A stretch of 64,000 bases of DNA from Stygiobacter sp043807765 (GTDB taxonomy: Bacteria > Bacteroidota > Ignavibacteria > Ignavibacteriales > Melioribacteraceae). The stretch is taken from assembly GCA_043807765.1 (NCBI GenBank), contig JAZDFQ010000052.1:1-64000 (forward strand). The letters are read 5' to 3'. A program made the translations under genes and the position numbers. Below, piece after piece: positions 56,293-64,000 of the stretch (position 1 is its first letter; the number at the start of each line of letters is the position of its first letter). The notes under the pieces were generated by a model that did no database searches, had not been told where the DNA came from, and saw only the letters and a list, made by a program, of their open reading frames with translations.

Positions 56293-57312
56293 ATGAAAAA
56301 ATTAAGAATTGGCGTTATAGGCGCCGGCAGAATCGGTAAAGTGCATACCGAAACAATAGTACAAAGTATTCCCGAAGCGGAAGTAATTGCGATTGCTGAT
56401 ACTAATTTATCTGAAGCGGAATCTCTTGCAAAAAGATTTGGAATTCCAAATTGCTCAAGCAGTTATAAGGATGTACTCAGTAATCCCGCTGTTGATGCGG
56501 TTTTAATTTGCTCGCCGACAAATACTCATGCGCAGTATATTGTTGAATCTGCTCAAGCCGGTAAACATATCTTTTGTGAGAAGCCGATTGATCTGGACTT
56601 AGCAACAATTCAAAACGCGTTAAAAGTTGTGGAAGAGAGTGGCGTAAAGTTAATGTTAGGTTTCAATAGAAGATTCGATTCCAACTTCAAAAAAATTAAA
56701 GAGATGGTTGTTGCCGGTAAAATAGGCGAGCCGCATATTCTAAAAGTTACATCGAGAGATCCCGCTCCGCCACCGGCAGAGTATGTTGCTGTTTCCGGAG
56801 GAATGTTTTTAGATATGACCATTCATGATTTTGATATGGCGCGTTATATTGTAGGCAGCGAAGTTGAAGAAGTTTTTGTTACTGCCGGAGTAATGGTTGA
56901 TCCAAAAATTGGTGAAGCCGGAGATGTTGACACAGCTGTTATTACACTTAAATTTGCAAACGGTGCTATGGGCGTTATTGATAACAGCAGAAAAGCTGTT
57001 TACGGTTACGATCAAAGAGTCGAAATATTCGGCTCGAAAGGAATGATTAAAGTGGATAACAACGCGCCGGATAATCATGAATACTATAGTGAGAATGGTG
57101 TTCATGCATCTCTGCCGCTCAACTTTTTTATGGATAGATATATAGAAGCATATGCTAACGAAATCAAAGAGTTCTGTGCTGCTGTTTTAGAAAACAAAGA
57201 AATTTCTGTAGGCGGTGTTGATGGACTTTTAGCCGTTGCAATAGGTCTTGCTGCAAAAAAATCTTGCGCAGAAAAAAGACCGGTTAAGGTTTCCGAAGTG
57301 TTTGCAAAATAA
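56293..57312 (+). CDS. iolG: Inositol 2-dehydrogenase
   Basis: A 339-residue NAD-dependent dehydrogenase of the Gfo/Idh/MocA family. Rossmann motif GVIGAGRIGKVHTE, the EKP motif at Glu96-Lys97-Pro98 in FCEKPIDLDL, and the substrate-binding block FLDMTIHDFDMARYI with the conserved Asp and His. It oxidises myo-inositol to scyllo-inosose, the first step of the pathway. It starts 20 bases after iolE. Related members use other cyclitols or sugars, but the operon supports inositol. Confidence 0.93.
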   Translation: MKKLRIGVIGAGRIGKVHTETIVQSIPEAEVIAIADTNLSEAESLAKRFGIPNCSSSYKDVLSNPAVDAVLICSPTNTHAQYIVESAQAGKHIFCEKPIDLDLATIQNALKVVEESGVKLMLGFNRRFDSNFKKIKEMVVAGKIGEPHILKVTSRDPAPPPAEYVAVSGGMFLDMTIHDFDMARYIVGSEVEEVFVTAGVMVDPKIGEAGDVDTAVITLKFANGAMGVIDNSRKAVYGYDQRVEIFGSKGMIKVDNNAPDNHEYYSENGVHASLPLNFFMDRYIEAYANEIKEFCAAVLENKEISVGGVDGLLAVAIGLAAKKSCAEKRPVKVSEVFAK

Positions 57313-57342
57313 GCTTAAGTACTGAATCGGAGTTCCAACTTA

Positions 57343-58899
57343 ATGTACAAAGTATATAGAGAAGCAATAGACCGTCTTAGACGAAAGATTTCTTTCGCAG
57401 CCATATTCATTTTTGTTTTTGCAGCATCTTCATTTTATGCGCAAAATGGATTTTGGCTCAAAGCCGATTTTCACATGCATACAACAATGTCTGATGCAGA
57501 TAATACTCCCGGAGAAGTTGCAGAACATGCGCTTTGGGAGTTTGGTCTTGATGTTATTGCTATCTCGGAACATGGTGGAAATTGGTTCAGACTTAACAAA
57601 GAATTCCAACGAACCGATGAAGAAGGCAATGTATTGTTAGATGGTAAAGATTATGATTCAATAATGGCAACTGATGCAAAGCGGTTCAAAAATTATTCGC
57701 GTACAATTCAGTTGCGCAATAATTCTTTTCCCGAAATACAAAGGCTTAGAGAAAAATATCCGGATAAATTAATTATCCAAGGGTTGGAGTGGGATATTCC
57801 CGGACATGATCATGGTAGTATGGGCATTTTAGCTGATGAAGCTGAGCCAATAGCATCATTCCATTATATGTTTGATAGAAGAGACACAGATTATAAGGGT
57901 GAAAGTAATTTAACTAAACAAAACGAGGATGTTCACGCAAACGCATTAACAGCTATTAAATATTTGGAAAGCAAATATCCTAATGAATCATATTTTATTG
58001 TTAATCATCCATCGCGGATTATGAAGTACACGATTGCTGATTTTAGAGATTTCAACAATGCTTCACCGGAAATCAGCATCGGATTCGAAGGAATTCCGGG
58101 TCATCAAAAATCTCCCGGTGTTAGAAGTGAGTACAATAAAGAATTAGGTGATGGAATTCTTTATAATTCTCACACCTTTGGCGGCGCGGATTATATGCTG
58201 GCTAAGGTTGGCGGTCTCTGGGATGCAATGCTTGGTGAAGGAAGAAAATTTTGGGTTTTCACAAATTCAGATTATCACAGAACCTATTCCGATTTTTGGC
58301 CCGGTGAATATGCCGTTAATTATATCTGGGCTGATAGTAAAGACTATAAATCTCTAGTTAAGGGAATGAAATCGGGAAATGTGTTTGCCGTTCAAAATAA
58401 TTTAATAACCGATTTAGCTTTTTCTGTGGAAGCCGGAAAGCAAACCGCAACTATGGGTCAGACTCTAACTGTTGCAGAAAACTCGATTGTTAAAATCACA
58501 GTAAAGTTTATAAGTTCTTCTAAAGATTCTATTAAGAAAATTTCTTCGGTAGATCATGTTGATTTGATTTGCGGTGATGTTACTGGATTGATAAATCCAG
58601 ATTCACCAGAGTATAATAATCCTACCAATCCAACTACGAAAATTGAGAAACAGTTCTTTGAATCTGATTGGACAGCAGATGGGAATTATTCTTCTTTTAG
58701 TTATGAAATAAAAGCAGATAAATCTAAATACGTCAGATTAAGAGGAACGAATATTTCTTTGAATACACCGAACGAAAGTGACGTAAATGGAAATCCGCTG
58801 ATTGATTCGTTGGTTGGTGAGAATAGCGATTTAAAAGCATTAGCTGATTTATGGTTCTACTCTAACCCGATTTTCATCAAAGTGAAAAAAAGTAATTGA
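57343..58899 (+). CDS. Exported PHP-domain metal-dependent phosphoesterase-like protein
   Basis: A 518-residue protein with a signal peptide (SFAAIFIFVFAASSFYAQ). The PHP metal site is well conserved: KADFHMHTTMSDADNTP, VIAISEHGG, GLEWDIPGHDHG, FIVNHPSR and FTNSDYHR. PHP proteins hydrolyse phosphate esters (histidinol phosphatase, DNA polymerase exonuclease, TrlF type). The C-terminal 150 residues are a beta-rich domain. Export, and a place 30 bases after iolG, make a role in removing phosphate from inositol phosphates or a phospho-glycan reasonable, but this is inference. Confidence 0.75.
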   Translation: MYKVYREAIDRLRRKISFAAIFIFVFAASSFYAQNGFWLKADFHMHTTMSDADNTPGEVAEHALWEFGLDVIAISEHGGNWFRLNKEFQRTDEEGNVLLDGKDYDSIMATDAKRFKNYSRTIQLRNNSFPEIQRLREKYPDKLIIQGLEWDIPGHDHGSMGILADEAEPIASFHYMFDRRDTDYKGESNLTKQNEDVHANALTAIKYLESKYPNESYFIVNHPSRIMKYTIADFRDFNNASPEISIGFEGIPGHQKSPGVRSEYNKELGDGILYNSHTFGGADYMLAKVGGLWDAMLGEGRKFWVFTNSDYHRTYSDFWPGEYAVNYIWADSKDYKSLVKGMKSGNVFAVQNNLITDLAFSVEAGKQTATMGQTLTVAENSIVKITVKFISSSKDSIKKISSVDHVDLICGDVTGLINPDSPEYNNPTNPTTKIEKQFFESDWTADGNYSSFSYEIKADKSKYVRLRGTNISLNTPNESDVNGNPLIDSLVGENSDLKALADLWFYSNPIFIKVKKSN

Positions 58900-58947
58900 T
58901 AATGCTTAGAGTTACTTAGTTTACTGAAATTACTTGTTTTAAGATTT

Positions 58948-59050
58948 TTTTAGTGTCTTAGTGACTTGTCCCGAAGGGATTCCTTCGGAGGTGGCAAATA
59001 AAAACATAAGAAATTAAGCCACAAAGGCACTAGGTCACAAAGTTGCGCTA
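58948..59050. repeat. Dispersed palindromic repeat, family 2, with inner hairpin
   Basis: TAGTGTCTTAGTGACTTG and the partly complementary CACTAGGTCACAAAG frame an inner hairpin, TCCCGAAGGGATTCCTTCGG. AAGCCACAAAGGCAC links it to the units at 39083 and 53797. It lies between the PHP gene and the GH28-like gene. Confidence 0.6.
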
Positions 59051-59125
59051 AGTAAAATTCAAGAAATCCAACTTCAGTTAGTCTATCATATTGTTTTTGA
59101 GATGCAAATAAATGGAAAAAATAAA

Positions 59126-60529
59126 ATGAAAATCTTTGATGTAATAAAATATGGCGCTGTTGGCGATGGCAAAAAAGACAATGCTTTGGAAATTCAAAAA
59201 GCAATTGATGACTGTTCTAAAACCGGTGGAGGCATAGTTTATTTTCCCGGTAATAATGTCTTTATGACTGGTCCATTCGATTTGAAATCCAATGTAAATA
59301 TTATGGTGGAAGCCGGCGCCGTTGTTCTTGCTAATCCAGATGAATCCATATATAAGAAAAGTGCATTCAAAGAAAATTTAGGTGAAGGTACAATTTGGAT
59401 TGGCGGAGAGAATGCAGAAAACGTCACGATTAGCGGAAGAGGAATTATTGACGGTAATGGAATTGCCTTTATGGGTCCGGAAGAAAAAGCAGCTTACTTT
59501 CTAAAACCGTTTAATGTTGTTGATCCGCGTCCTCATTTGCTGACAGTTGTTAACATAAAAAATCTGATCATCCGCGATGTTACATTCAGAAATTCTGCTT
59601 ACTGGTGTTTACACATAATCGGCTGCGATGATGTAAGAATTGAAAGCGTAACAATATTGAATCATCTTAAAATTAGAAACGGCGATGGCATTGATATAGA
59701 CCATTCCAGAAATGTTAGAATTAGTAATTGCTACATCGAATCCGGAGACGACTGTATTTGTTTTAAGACAAGAAGAGAATATGAAGAACACGGTCCAACA
59801 GAAAATGTAGTTGTTTCCAATTGTAATATGACTTCTACATCATGCTCTGTTAAACTCGGCAGCGAAAATATGGATGCAATCCGAAATGTGATAGTCTCCG
59901 ATTGTATTATTAAATCAAGTAATCGTGGAATCGGAATTCAAAACCGTGATGAAGGAGTAGTTGAAAATATTATTTTCAAAAATATTTTTGTTGAAGGAAG
60001 ATTGTTTGACGATGTATGGTGGGGCAAAGCCGAGCCAATTTATGTAACTGCATATAAAAGACAAGCAACTGCGCACAAAGATTCCAATGTAAGATTTGCA
60101 AAAGGGCAGACAGTTGGCAAAGTCGGTAGAGTAAGTAATATCTTTTTCGATAACATAAAATGCGATAGCGAAAACGGTGTGTTTATTGGTGGAGAAGAAG
60201 GTAAAGTTAGCGGAGTGAAAATAGAAAACTCTTCATTTAAGATTGAGAAGAAAACAAATTTCGAAGGTGGTATTTATGATTTGCGTCCATCGGATTCAGT
60301 TGGTTTGCTAAAAGATGGAATTTCTGCTTTCTATATAGATACGGCAAATGATATAACTGTTTCGAATTGTTCCGTAGAATGGGGAAAAGAGAATCCATGT
60401 TATTTCAATAAAGTTCTCTTTGCTAAGGATGTAAAGAACTTATCTGTTTCAAAAATTATTGGGCAATCAGCAAAAACTAATTCAGAAAAAATGGAATTTC
60501 TAAACTGCGAAAACCTTGCGGTTGAATAA
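59126..60529 (+). CDS. GH28-like beta-helix protein, probably cytoplasmic
   Basis: A 467-residue GH28/pectate-lyase-fold protein. The N-terminus (FDVIKYGAVGDGKKDNALEI) is the standard GH28 opening without a signal peptide. NGDGIDIDHSRNV and IESGDDCICFK keep the catalytic aspartates. The next family motifs are changed: the GHG site reads STSCSVKLGS and the RIK site reads GIQNRDEG. It is therefore not a standard polygalacturonase; a different glycosidase, or a lyase/epimerase-like function on an imported oligosaccharide, is possible. An ATG at 59102 is in frame, but the one at 59126 follows GGAAA. It is 11 bases from the transporter gene, suggesting joint use. Confidence 0.75.
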   Translation: MKIFDVIKYGAVGDGKKDNALEIQKAIDDCSKTGGGIVYFPGNNVFMTGPFDLKSNVNIMVEAGAVVLANPDESIYKKSAFKENLGEGTIWIGGENAENVTISGRGIIDGNGIAFMGPEEKAAYFLKPFNVVDPRPHLLTVVNIKNLIIRDVTFRNSAYWCLHIIGCDDVRIESVTILNHLKIRNGDGIDIDHSRNVRISNCYIESGDDCICFKTRREYEEHGPTENVVVSNCNMTSTSCSVKLGSENMDAIRNVIVSDCIIKSSNRGIGIQNRDEGVVENIIFKNIFVEGRLFDDVWWGKAEPIYVTAYKRQATAHKDSNVRFAKGQTVGKVGRVSNIFFDNIKCDSENGVFIGGEEGKVSGVKIENSSFKIEKKTNFEGGIYDLRPSDSVGLLKDGISAFYIDTANDITVSNCSVEWGKENPCYFNKVLFAKDVKNLSVSKIIGQSAKTNSEKMEFLNCENLAVE

Positions 60530-60540
60530 AGGAGTCTAAC

Positions 60541-62730
60541 ATGATTTATGGAATGCACCTTCTAGATATTATTGTAATCGCAAGTTACTTGACGGTTATT
60601 CTTGGTATTGCTTATTGGGCAAGCAAAAGAATTAAAAACCGTGAGGATTATTTATTAGGTGGAAGAACGTTTGGTAAACTTATTCAAACGTTTGCCAGTT
60701 TCGGTCAAGCCACATCTGCCGATGGACCCGTTGGTGTAGCTACAACAACATTTAGAAATGGTGCTGCCGGAATTTGGAGCTCTTTGTTAATGGCTTTTTC
60801 AACACCACTATTTTGGATTACATCGCCATGGCAGCGCAGAATGAGAGTTCTTACCATGGGAGATTTTTACGAAGAAAGATATGGCTCAAAGAAAATGGCA
60901 GCAACATATGCTTTAATTGCTGCTGTTGGAATGATGGGATTAATTTCTGTCGGTTACACAGCAATGAGTAAAACCGTTATGGCAATTACTCCAAAACAAG
61001 CTGCCGATTTCACAGTTAGTGAACAAAAAGAATATAAGCTCGCTCAAGAATTAACAATCCTAGAAGAAAAGGATTCGAATACTCTTACTACTGCCGAGCA
61101 AGAAAGATTGAAAGAATTACGGTTGCTCAAACCGAATAGTATTTTTTCATACATAAATGAATCAACTCTAATTTGGATGGTTTGTGTAATAATAATGATT
61201 CATGCAATGATGGGCGGCTTGGTTGCTGCTTTTTATACTGATATGCTGCAAGGAGTTTTTATCATTTTGCTTTCTATTATTCTCATTCCTTTTTCCTGGA
61301 TGAAGATAACTGCAACTTACGGTGCCGGAAGCGGTGATAGTGCCTTAAAAATTCTGCATGAAAAATTACCGGAATCCTATTTTGAAATTTTCGGCTCACC
61401 AACATTAATAGATTTTACATGGTACTTTATTTTTGCCGCAGCTTTGGTTGCCGGTGTTACTGTTGTAACTCAACCAAATCAATTGGTTACAAATGCAGCA
61501 GCAAAGGATGAACAATCCGCACGGTTTGGTTTTGTTACCGGAGTTTTTATCAAAAGATTTTGTACAATCTTGTGGGGCGTTGTTGGTCTTTCGGCAGTTC
61601 TGCTATACACCGGTAAAATTCAAAACTCGGATTTACTTTGGGGTTACGCGACACACGATTTATTAGGTTCATTAGGTTTTGGATTAGTCGGTTTGATGGT
61701 TGCATCAATGATGGCGGCGTTGATGGCAACCGCAGATTCATTAATGCTAACTGTCTCCGGATTGCTTCTTCATAATATTTATATGCCTTTAGTAATTGGT
61801 AAAAGTGAAAAGCATTATGTGTTAGCCGGAAGAATTTTAGGGGGTTCCTTTTTAGTTGGTGGTGCAATTGTAGCAACACAGTTCACCGGCATTTTTGAAA
61901 TCCTAAAATTCATTTGGGAATTCTTTGTGATTTTTGCAGCTGCTTTTTGGCTTGGATTAAAATGGCGCCGAGCTAACAGAGCAGGAGCGTGGACATCTAT
62001 CTTAGTTACACTCTCTATTTTTTATTTATTCCCACTTGTTTTATCGAATGTTATTCCTGGAATAAAAACGAATGAAACAATGCTTCTTCAGACACAACCC
62101 GATCCAGTAAAACGTACTTATGTTGCTCGGGCAATAGATGTTGAACAAAGAAACAAAGAAATAGAAAAATGGCTGGAAGCTAATCCCGCCGGAAGCAATG
62201 TAAGTGCTTGTCCGCAAAAACTTGTTGTTGGAGAAAAGTTTTCTAAAACATTTGTGCTGCCTTCAAAGACTATATTTTGGTCTCAGCAGCCCGCGCTAAA
62301 CGAAGATGGCAAACTTGAAGCGCATGGTTATTTTTTCCCTGAACTTCTTCTTTTACATTCACTTGGTTTCAATCTTCAAAAGAATCCTTATGCGTTAAAC
62401 GAAACAATTAGAATGCTGATTAGATTGGTCTTTCCTTTTGTTATGCTGATTCTTGTTTCATTATTAACCAAACCTAATTATGATGAAAAAACCGAAAAGT
62501 TTTTCCTTAAGATGAGAACGAGAGTTAAAGGATTAGGGCCGGAAGCTGACGAGAAAGATGTGCAAGCAGCTTATGATAATCCGGAAAAAACAAAAAGCTT
62601 CCTACTATTCCCAAATACAAATTGGGAAATCTATAAGTGGAATAAGCAAGATACAGTCGGTTTCCTAATTTCAATTGGGATAGTTTTTCTTGTAATCGGA
62701 ACATTGTTTGCGGTTGTAAAATTGTATTAA
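60541..62730 (+). CDS. Sodium/solute symporter (SSS/SLC5 family), possibly for inositol or sugar
   Basis: A 729-residue inner-membrane symporter. Family blocks: ASKRIKNREDYLLGGRTFGK, QATSADGPVGVATTTFRNG, FYTDMLQGVFIILLS, SMMAALMATADSLMLTVSGL. About 13-14 hydrophobic segments are visible. Two hydrophilic inserts stand out: a helical, Glu/Leu-rich one at about 155-205 and a longer polar one at about 510-625, absent in typical members near 500-600 residues. The SLC5 family includes the Na+/myo-inositol transporters, so with the iol operon upstream inositol is a fair guess; sugars or uronates linked to the GH28-like neighbour are the main alternative. Confidence 0.85.
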   Translation: MIYGMHLLDIIVIASYLTVILGIAYWASKRIKNREDYLLGGRTFGKLIQTFASFGQATSADGPVGVATTTFRNGAAGIWSSLLMAFSTPLFWITSPWQRRMRVLTMGDFYEERYGSKKMAATYALIAAVGMMGLISVGYTAMSKTVMAITPKQAADFTVSEQKEYKLAQELTILEEKDSNTLTTAEQERLKELRLLKPNSIFSYINESTLIWMVCVIIMIHAMMGGLVAAFYTDMLQGVFIILLSIILIPFSWMKITATYGAGSGDSALKILHEKLPESYFEIFGSPTLIDFTWYFIFAAALVAGVTVVTQPNQLVTNAAAKDEQSARFGFVTGVFIKRFCTILWGVVGLSAVLLYTGKIQNSDLLWGYATHDLLGSLGFGLVGLMVASMMAALMATADSLMLTVSGLLLHNIYMPLVIGKSEKHYVLAGRILGGSFLVGGAIVATQFTGIFEILKFIWEFFVIFAAAFWLGLKWRRANRAGAWTSILVTLSIFYLFPLVLSNVIPGIKTNETMLLQTQPDPVKRTYVARAIDVEQRNKEIEKWLEANPAGSNVSACPQKLVVGEKFSKTFVLPSKTIFWSQQPALNEDGKLEAHGYFFPELLLLHSLGFNLQKNPYALNETIRMLIRLVFPFVMLILVSLLTKPNYDEKTEKFFLKMRTRVKGLGPEADEKDVQAAYDNPEKTKSFLLFPNTNWEIYKWNKQDTVGFLISIGIVFLVIGTLFAVVKLY

Positions 62731-62747
62731 TTATCTACGGATTATAA

Positions 62748-64000
62748 ATGAAGCCATTATTAGGTAAATGTAGCTTTTACACTGGAAGATTTTCTACCGT
62801 AATTATCTTCCTCGTTATTTCGTTCGGCAGTTTATCCGCACAATCTTTATACAAGTATATTGATCCTTTCATTGGCTCGGTAGGAGACGGAAATGTTTTC
62901 GTTGGTCCTTCAACTCCTTTTGGAATGGTAAAGCCGGGACCGGACTGCGATGTAAACTCGAACAGCGGATACCGTCCTGATATTAATAGAACAGTTTTTG
63001 GTTTCAGCCAAACTCATGTTAGCGGAACCGGCGGCGGCGCTAAATATGGAAATATTTCCGTTATGCCTTTCACCGGAAACTTTGAATCAATCTATCAAGA
63101 ATCTTTGCGCTCCGATGAAATTACCAGTGCCGGATATTACAGTGTTGTGCTAAAAAAGTGGAACATCAAAACTGAATTAACCACATCAGACCGCGCTGCA
63201 TTTCACCGTTATAGTTTTACCGGAAAAGATAAAAGAGGAATTAAAATTGATGCCGGTTCGTTCCTCGGCGAAAATTCAATTCCGGATGCACGGGAAGCTC
63301 AAATGTTCTGCGGCTCCGAAGTTCAGATTCTTTCCGATACTGAAGTTCAAGGTTACAGCAGAATCCGCGGCGGATGGAATAACGGAAAAGCTTACACAGT
63401 TTATTTCTACGCGTTGTTCGACCGTCCATTCACAAGCTGCGGAACGTGGAAAGGTAAATCTATATTACCGGGAGTGAAAGCGCAGTTCGATTCCGGCGAA
63501 AAGACCGGCGCATTTCTTCTATTCGAAGATCAGAATACCGATACAATCCAGCTAAAAATAGGAATATCATTTATAAGTTCGGCTAAAGCTAAATACAATG
63601 TTGAAAAAGAAATTTCTCATTGGAGCTTTAAAGATGAGCTGCAAGAAACTTGTGATAAGTGGGAAGACTTGCTAAAGCGTATTGAAATTACCGGCACGCC
63701 GGATCAAAAGAAAATGTTTTACACAGCGCTCTATCATACAATGTTAATGCCTGTAGATAGAACCGGAGAAAACCCGTTGTGGCTTTCTTCTGCGCCATAC
63801 TACGATGACTTCTATGCAATCTGGGATACTTACCGCACGGCTCACCCATTGATTACTCTGATAACGCCATCGCGTCAAGTTGATATAATAAATTCACTGT
63901 TGGATATTTCTCAATACGATGGCTACATGCCAGACGCGAGAAGCGGAAACTGCAATGGAAGAACTCAAGGCGGCTCTAATGCCGAAGTGTTAATTGCTGA
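62748..64000 (+). CDS. GH92 alpha-mannosidase-like glycosidase, partial at window end
   Basis: The first 417 codons of an exported GH92 enzyme, open to the window edge. Signal peptide IIFLVISFGSLSAQ, then YIDPFIGSVGDGNVFVGPS, TPFGMVKPGPDCDVNS, GYRPD, FSQTHVSGTGGGAKYGNIS of the N-terminal domain, and YDDFYAIWDTYRTAHPL of the catalytic part. It starts 17 bases after the symporter stop. It differs from the GH92 at 27126 (different opening motifs), so the two probably have distinct linkage preferences. The catalytic Glu and Asp of the C-terminal part are not in the window. Confidence 0.93.
   Translation, partial: MKPLLGKCSFYTGRFSTVIIFLVISFGSLSAQSLYKYIDPFIGSVGDGNVFVGPSTPFGMVKPGPDCDVNSNSGYRPDINRTVFGFSQTHVSGTGGGAKYGNISVMPFTGNFESIYQESLRSDEITSAGYYSVVLKKWNIKTELTTSDRAAFHRYSFTGKDKRGIKIDAGSFLGENSIPDAREAQMFCGSEVQILSDTEVQGYSRIRGGWNNGKAYTVYFYALFDRPFTSCGTWKGKSILPGVKAQFDSGEKTGAFLLFEDQNTDTIQLKIGISFISSAKAKYNVEKEISHWSFKDELQETCDKWEDLLKRIEITGTPDQKKMFYTALYHTMLMPVDRTGENPLWLSSAPYYDDFYAIWDTYRTAHPLITLITPSRQVDIINSLLDISQYDGYMPDARSGNCNGRTQGGSNAEVLIA

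Overview
The window is AT-rich and encodes a free-living, polysaccharide-degrading Bacteroidota/Chlorobi-group bacterium. Ignavibacteria (Melioribacter/Ignavibacterium-like) is the best guess. The evidence is three proteins ending in type IX secretion (T9SS) sorting domains with the YPNPFNP signature usual in that group, a PorV/PorQ-family outer-membrane protein, two large TonB-dependent receptors (TBDRs) with carboxypeptidase-regulatory-like N-termini, many secreted glycoside hydrolases, and no SusD-like lipoprotein. No rRNA, tRNA or CRISPR array was seen.

Layout. (1) 1-479: remnant of an ISL3-type transposase. (2) 554-20303: a LacI-family regulator with an operator on its own promoter, then a same-strand set of parvulin-type foldase, TBDR, 1167-aa secreted protein, PorV-like porin, modular T9SS glycan-binding protein, GH53 endo-galactanase, GH5-like hydrolase and GH2 beta-galactosidase, closed by a terminator. 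This looks like a beta-1,4-galactan (pectic arabinogalactan) utilisation operon. (3) 20731-32540: a convergent 1272-aa GH2 beta-galactosidase, a 140-bp MITE-like element, then GH127, GH92, GH29 and GH27 glycosidases. (4) 32571-35927, minus strand: an MFS transporter, a ROK kinase and a SIS-domain protein, the same set used by some bacteria for (N-acetyl)glucosamine. (5) 36232-41395: a GH63-like hydrolase and a GH89 alpha-N-acetylglucosaminidase. (6) 41471-46681: an intergenic region with three exact copies of the LacI-type operator TAAAGCGGTTTA, driving a second TBDR and a T9SS beta-helix protein; a second LacI-family gene follows. (7) 47796-64000: a PI-PLC-like lipoprotein, a complete myo-inositol catabolic set (IolJ-type aldolase, iolB, iolC, iolD, iolA/mmsA, iolE, iolG), a secreted PHP-domain protein, a GH28-like protein, a sodium/solute symporter and the start of a second GH92 alpha-mannosidase.

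How the genes may work together. The first operon should bind, cut and import galactan. The rest removes arabinose, fucose, alpha-galactose, alpha-mannose and alpha-GlcNAc, takes up an amino sugar, and releases and oxidises inositol. This combination would suit plant glycoconjugates that carry an inositol lipid, such as GPI-anchored arabinogalactan proteins or glycosyl-inositol-phosphoceramides. That linkage is inference; the single-gene assignments are firmer. Four families of intergenic hairpin or dispersed repeats punctuate the window, and two of them touch the stop codons of neighbouring genes.
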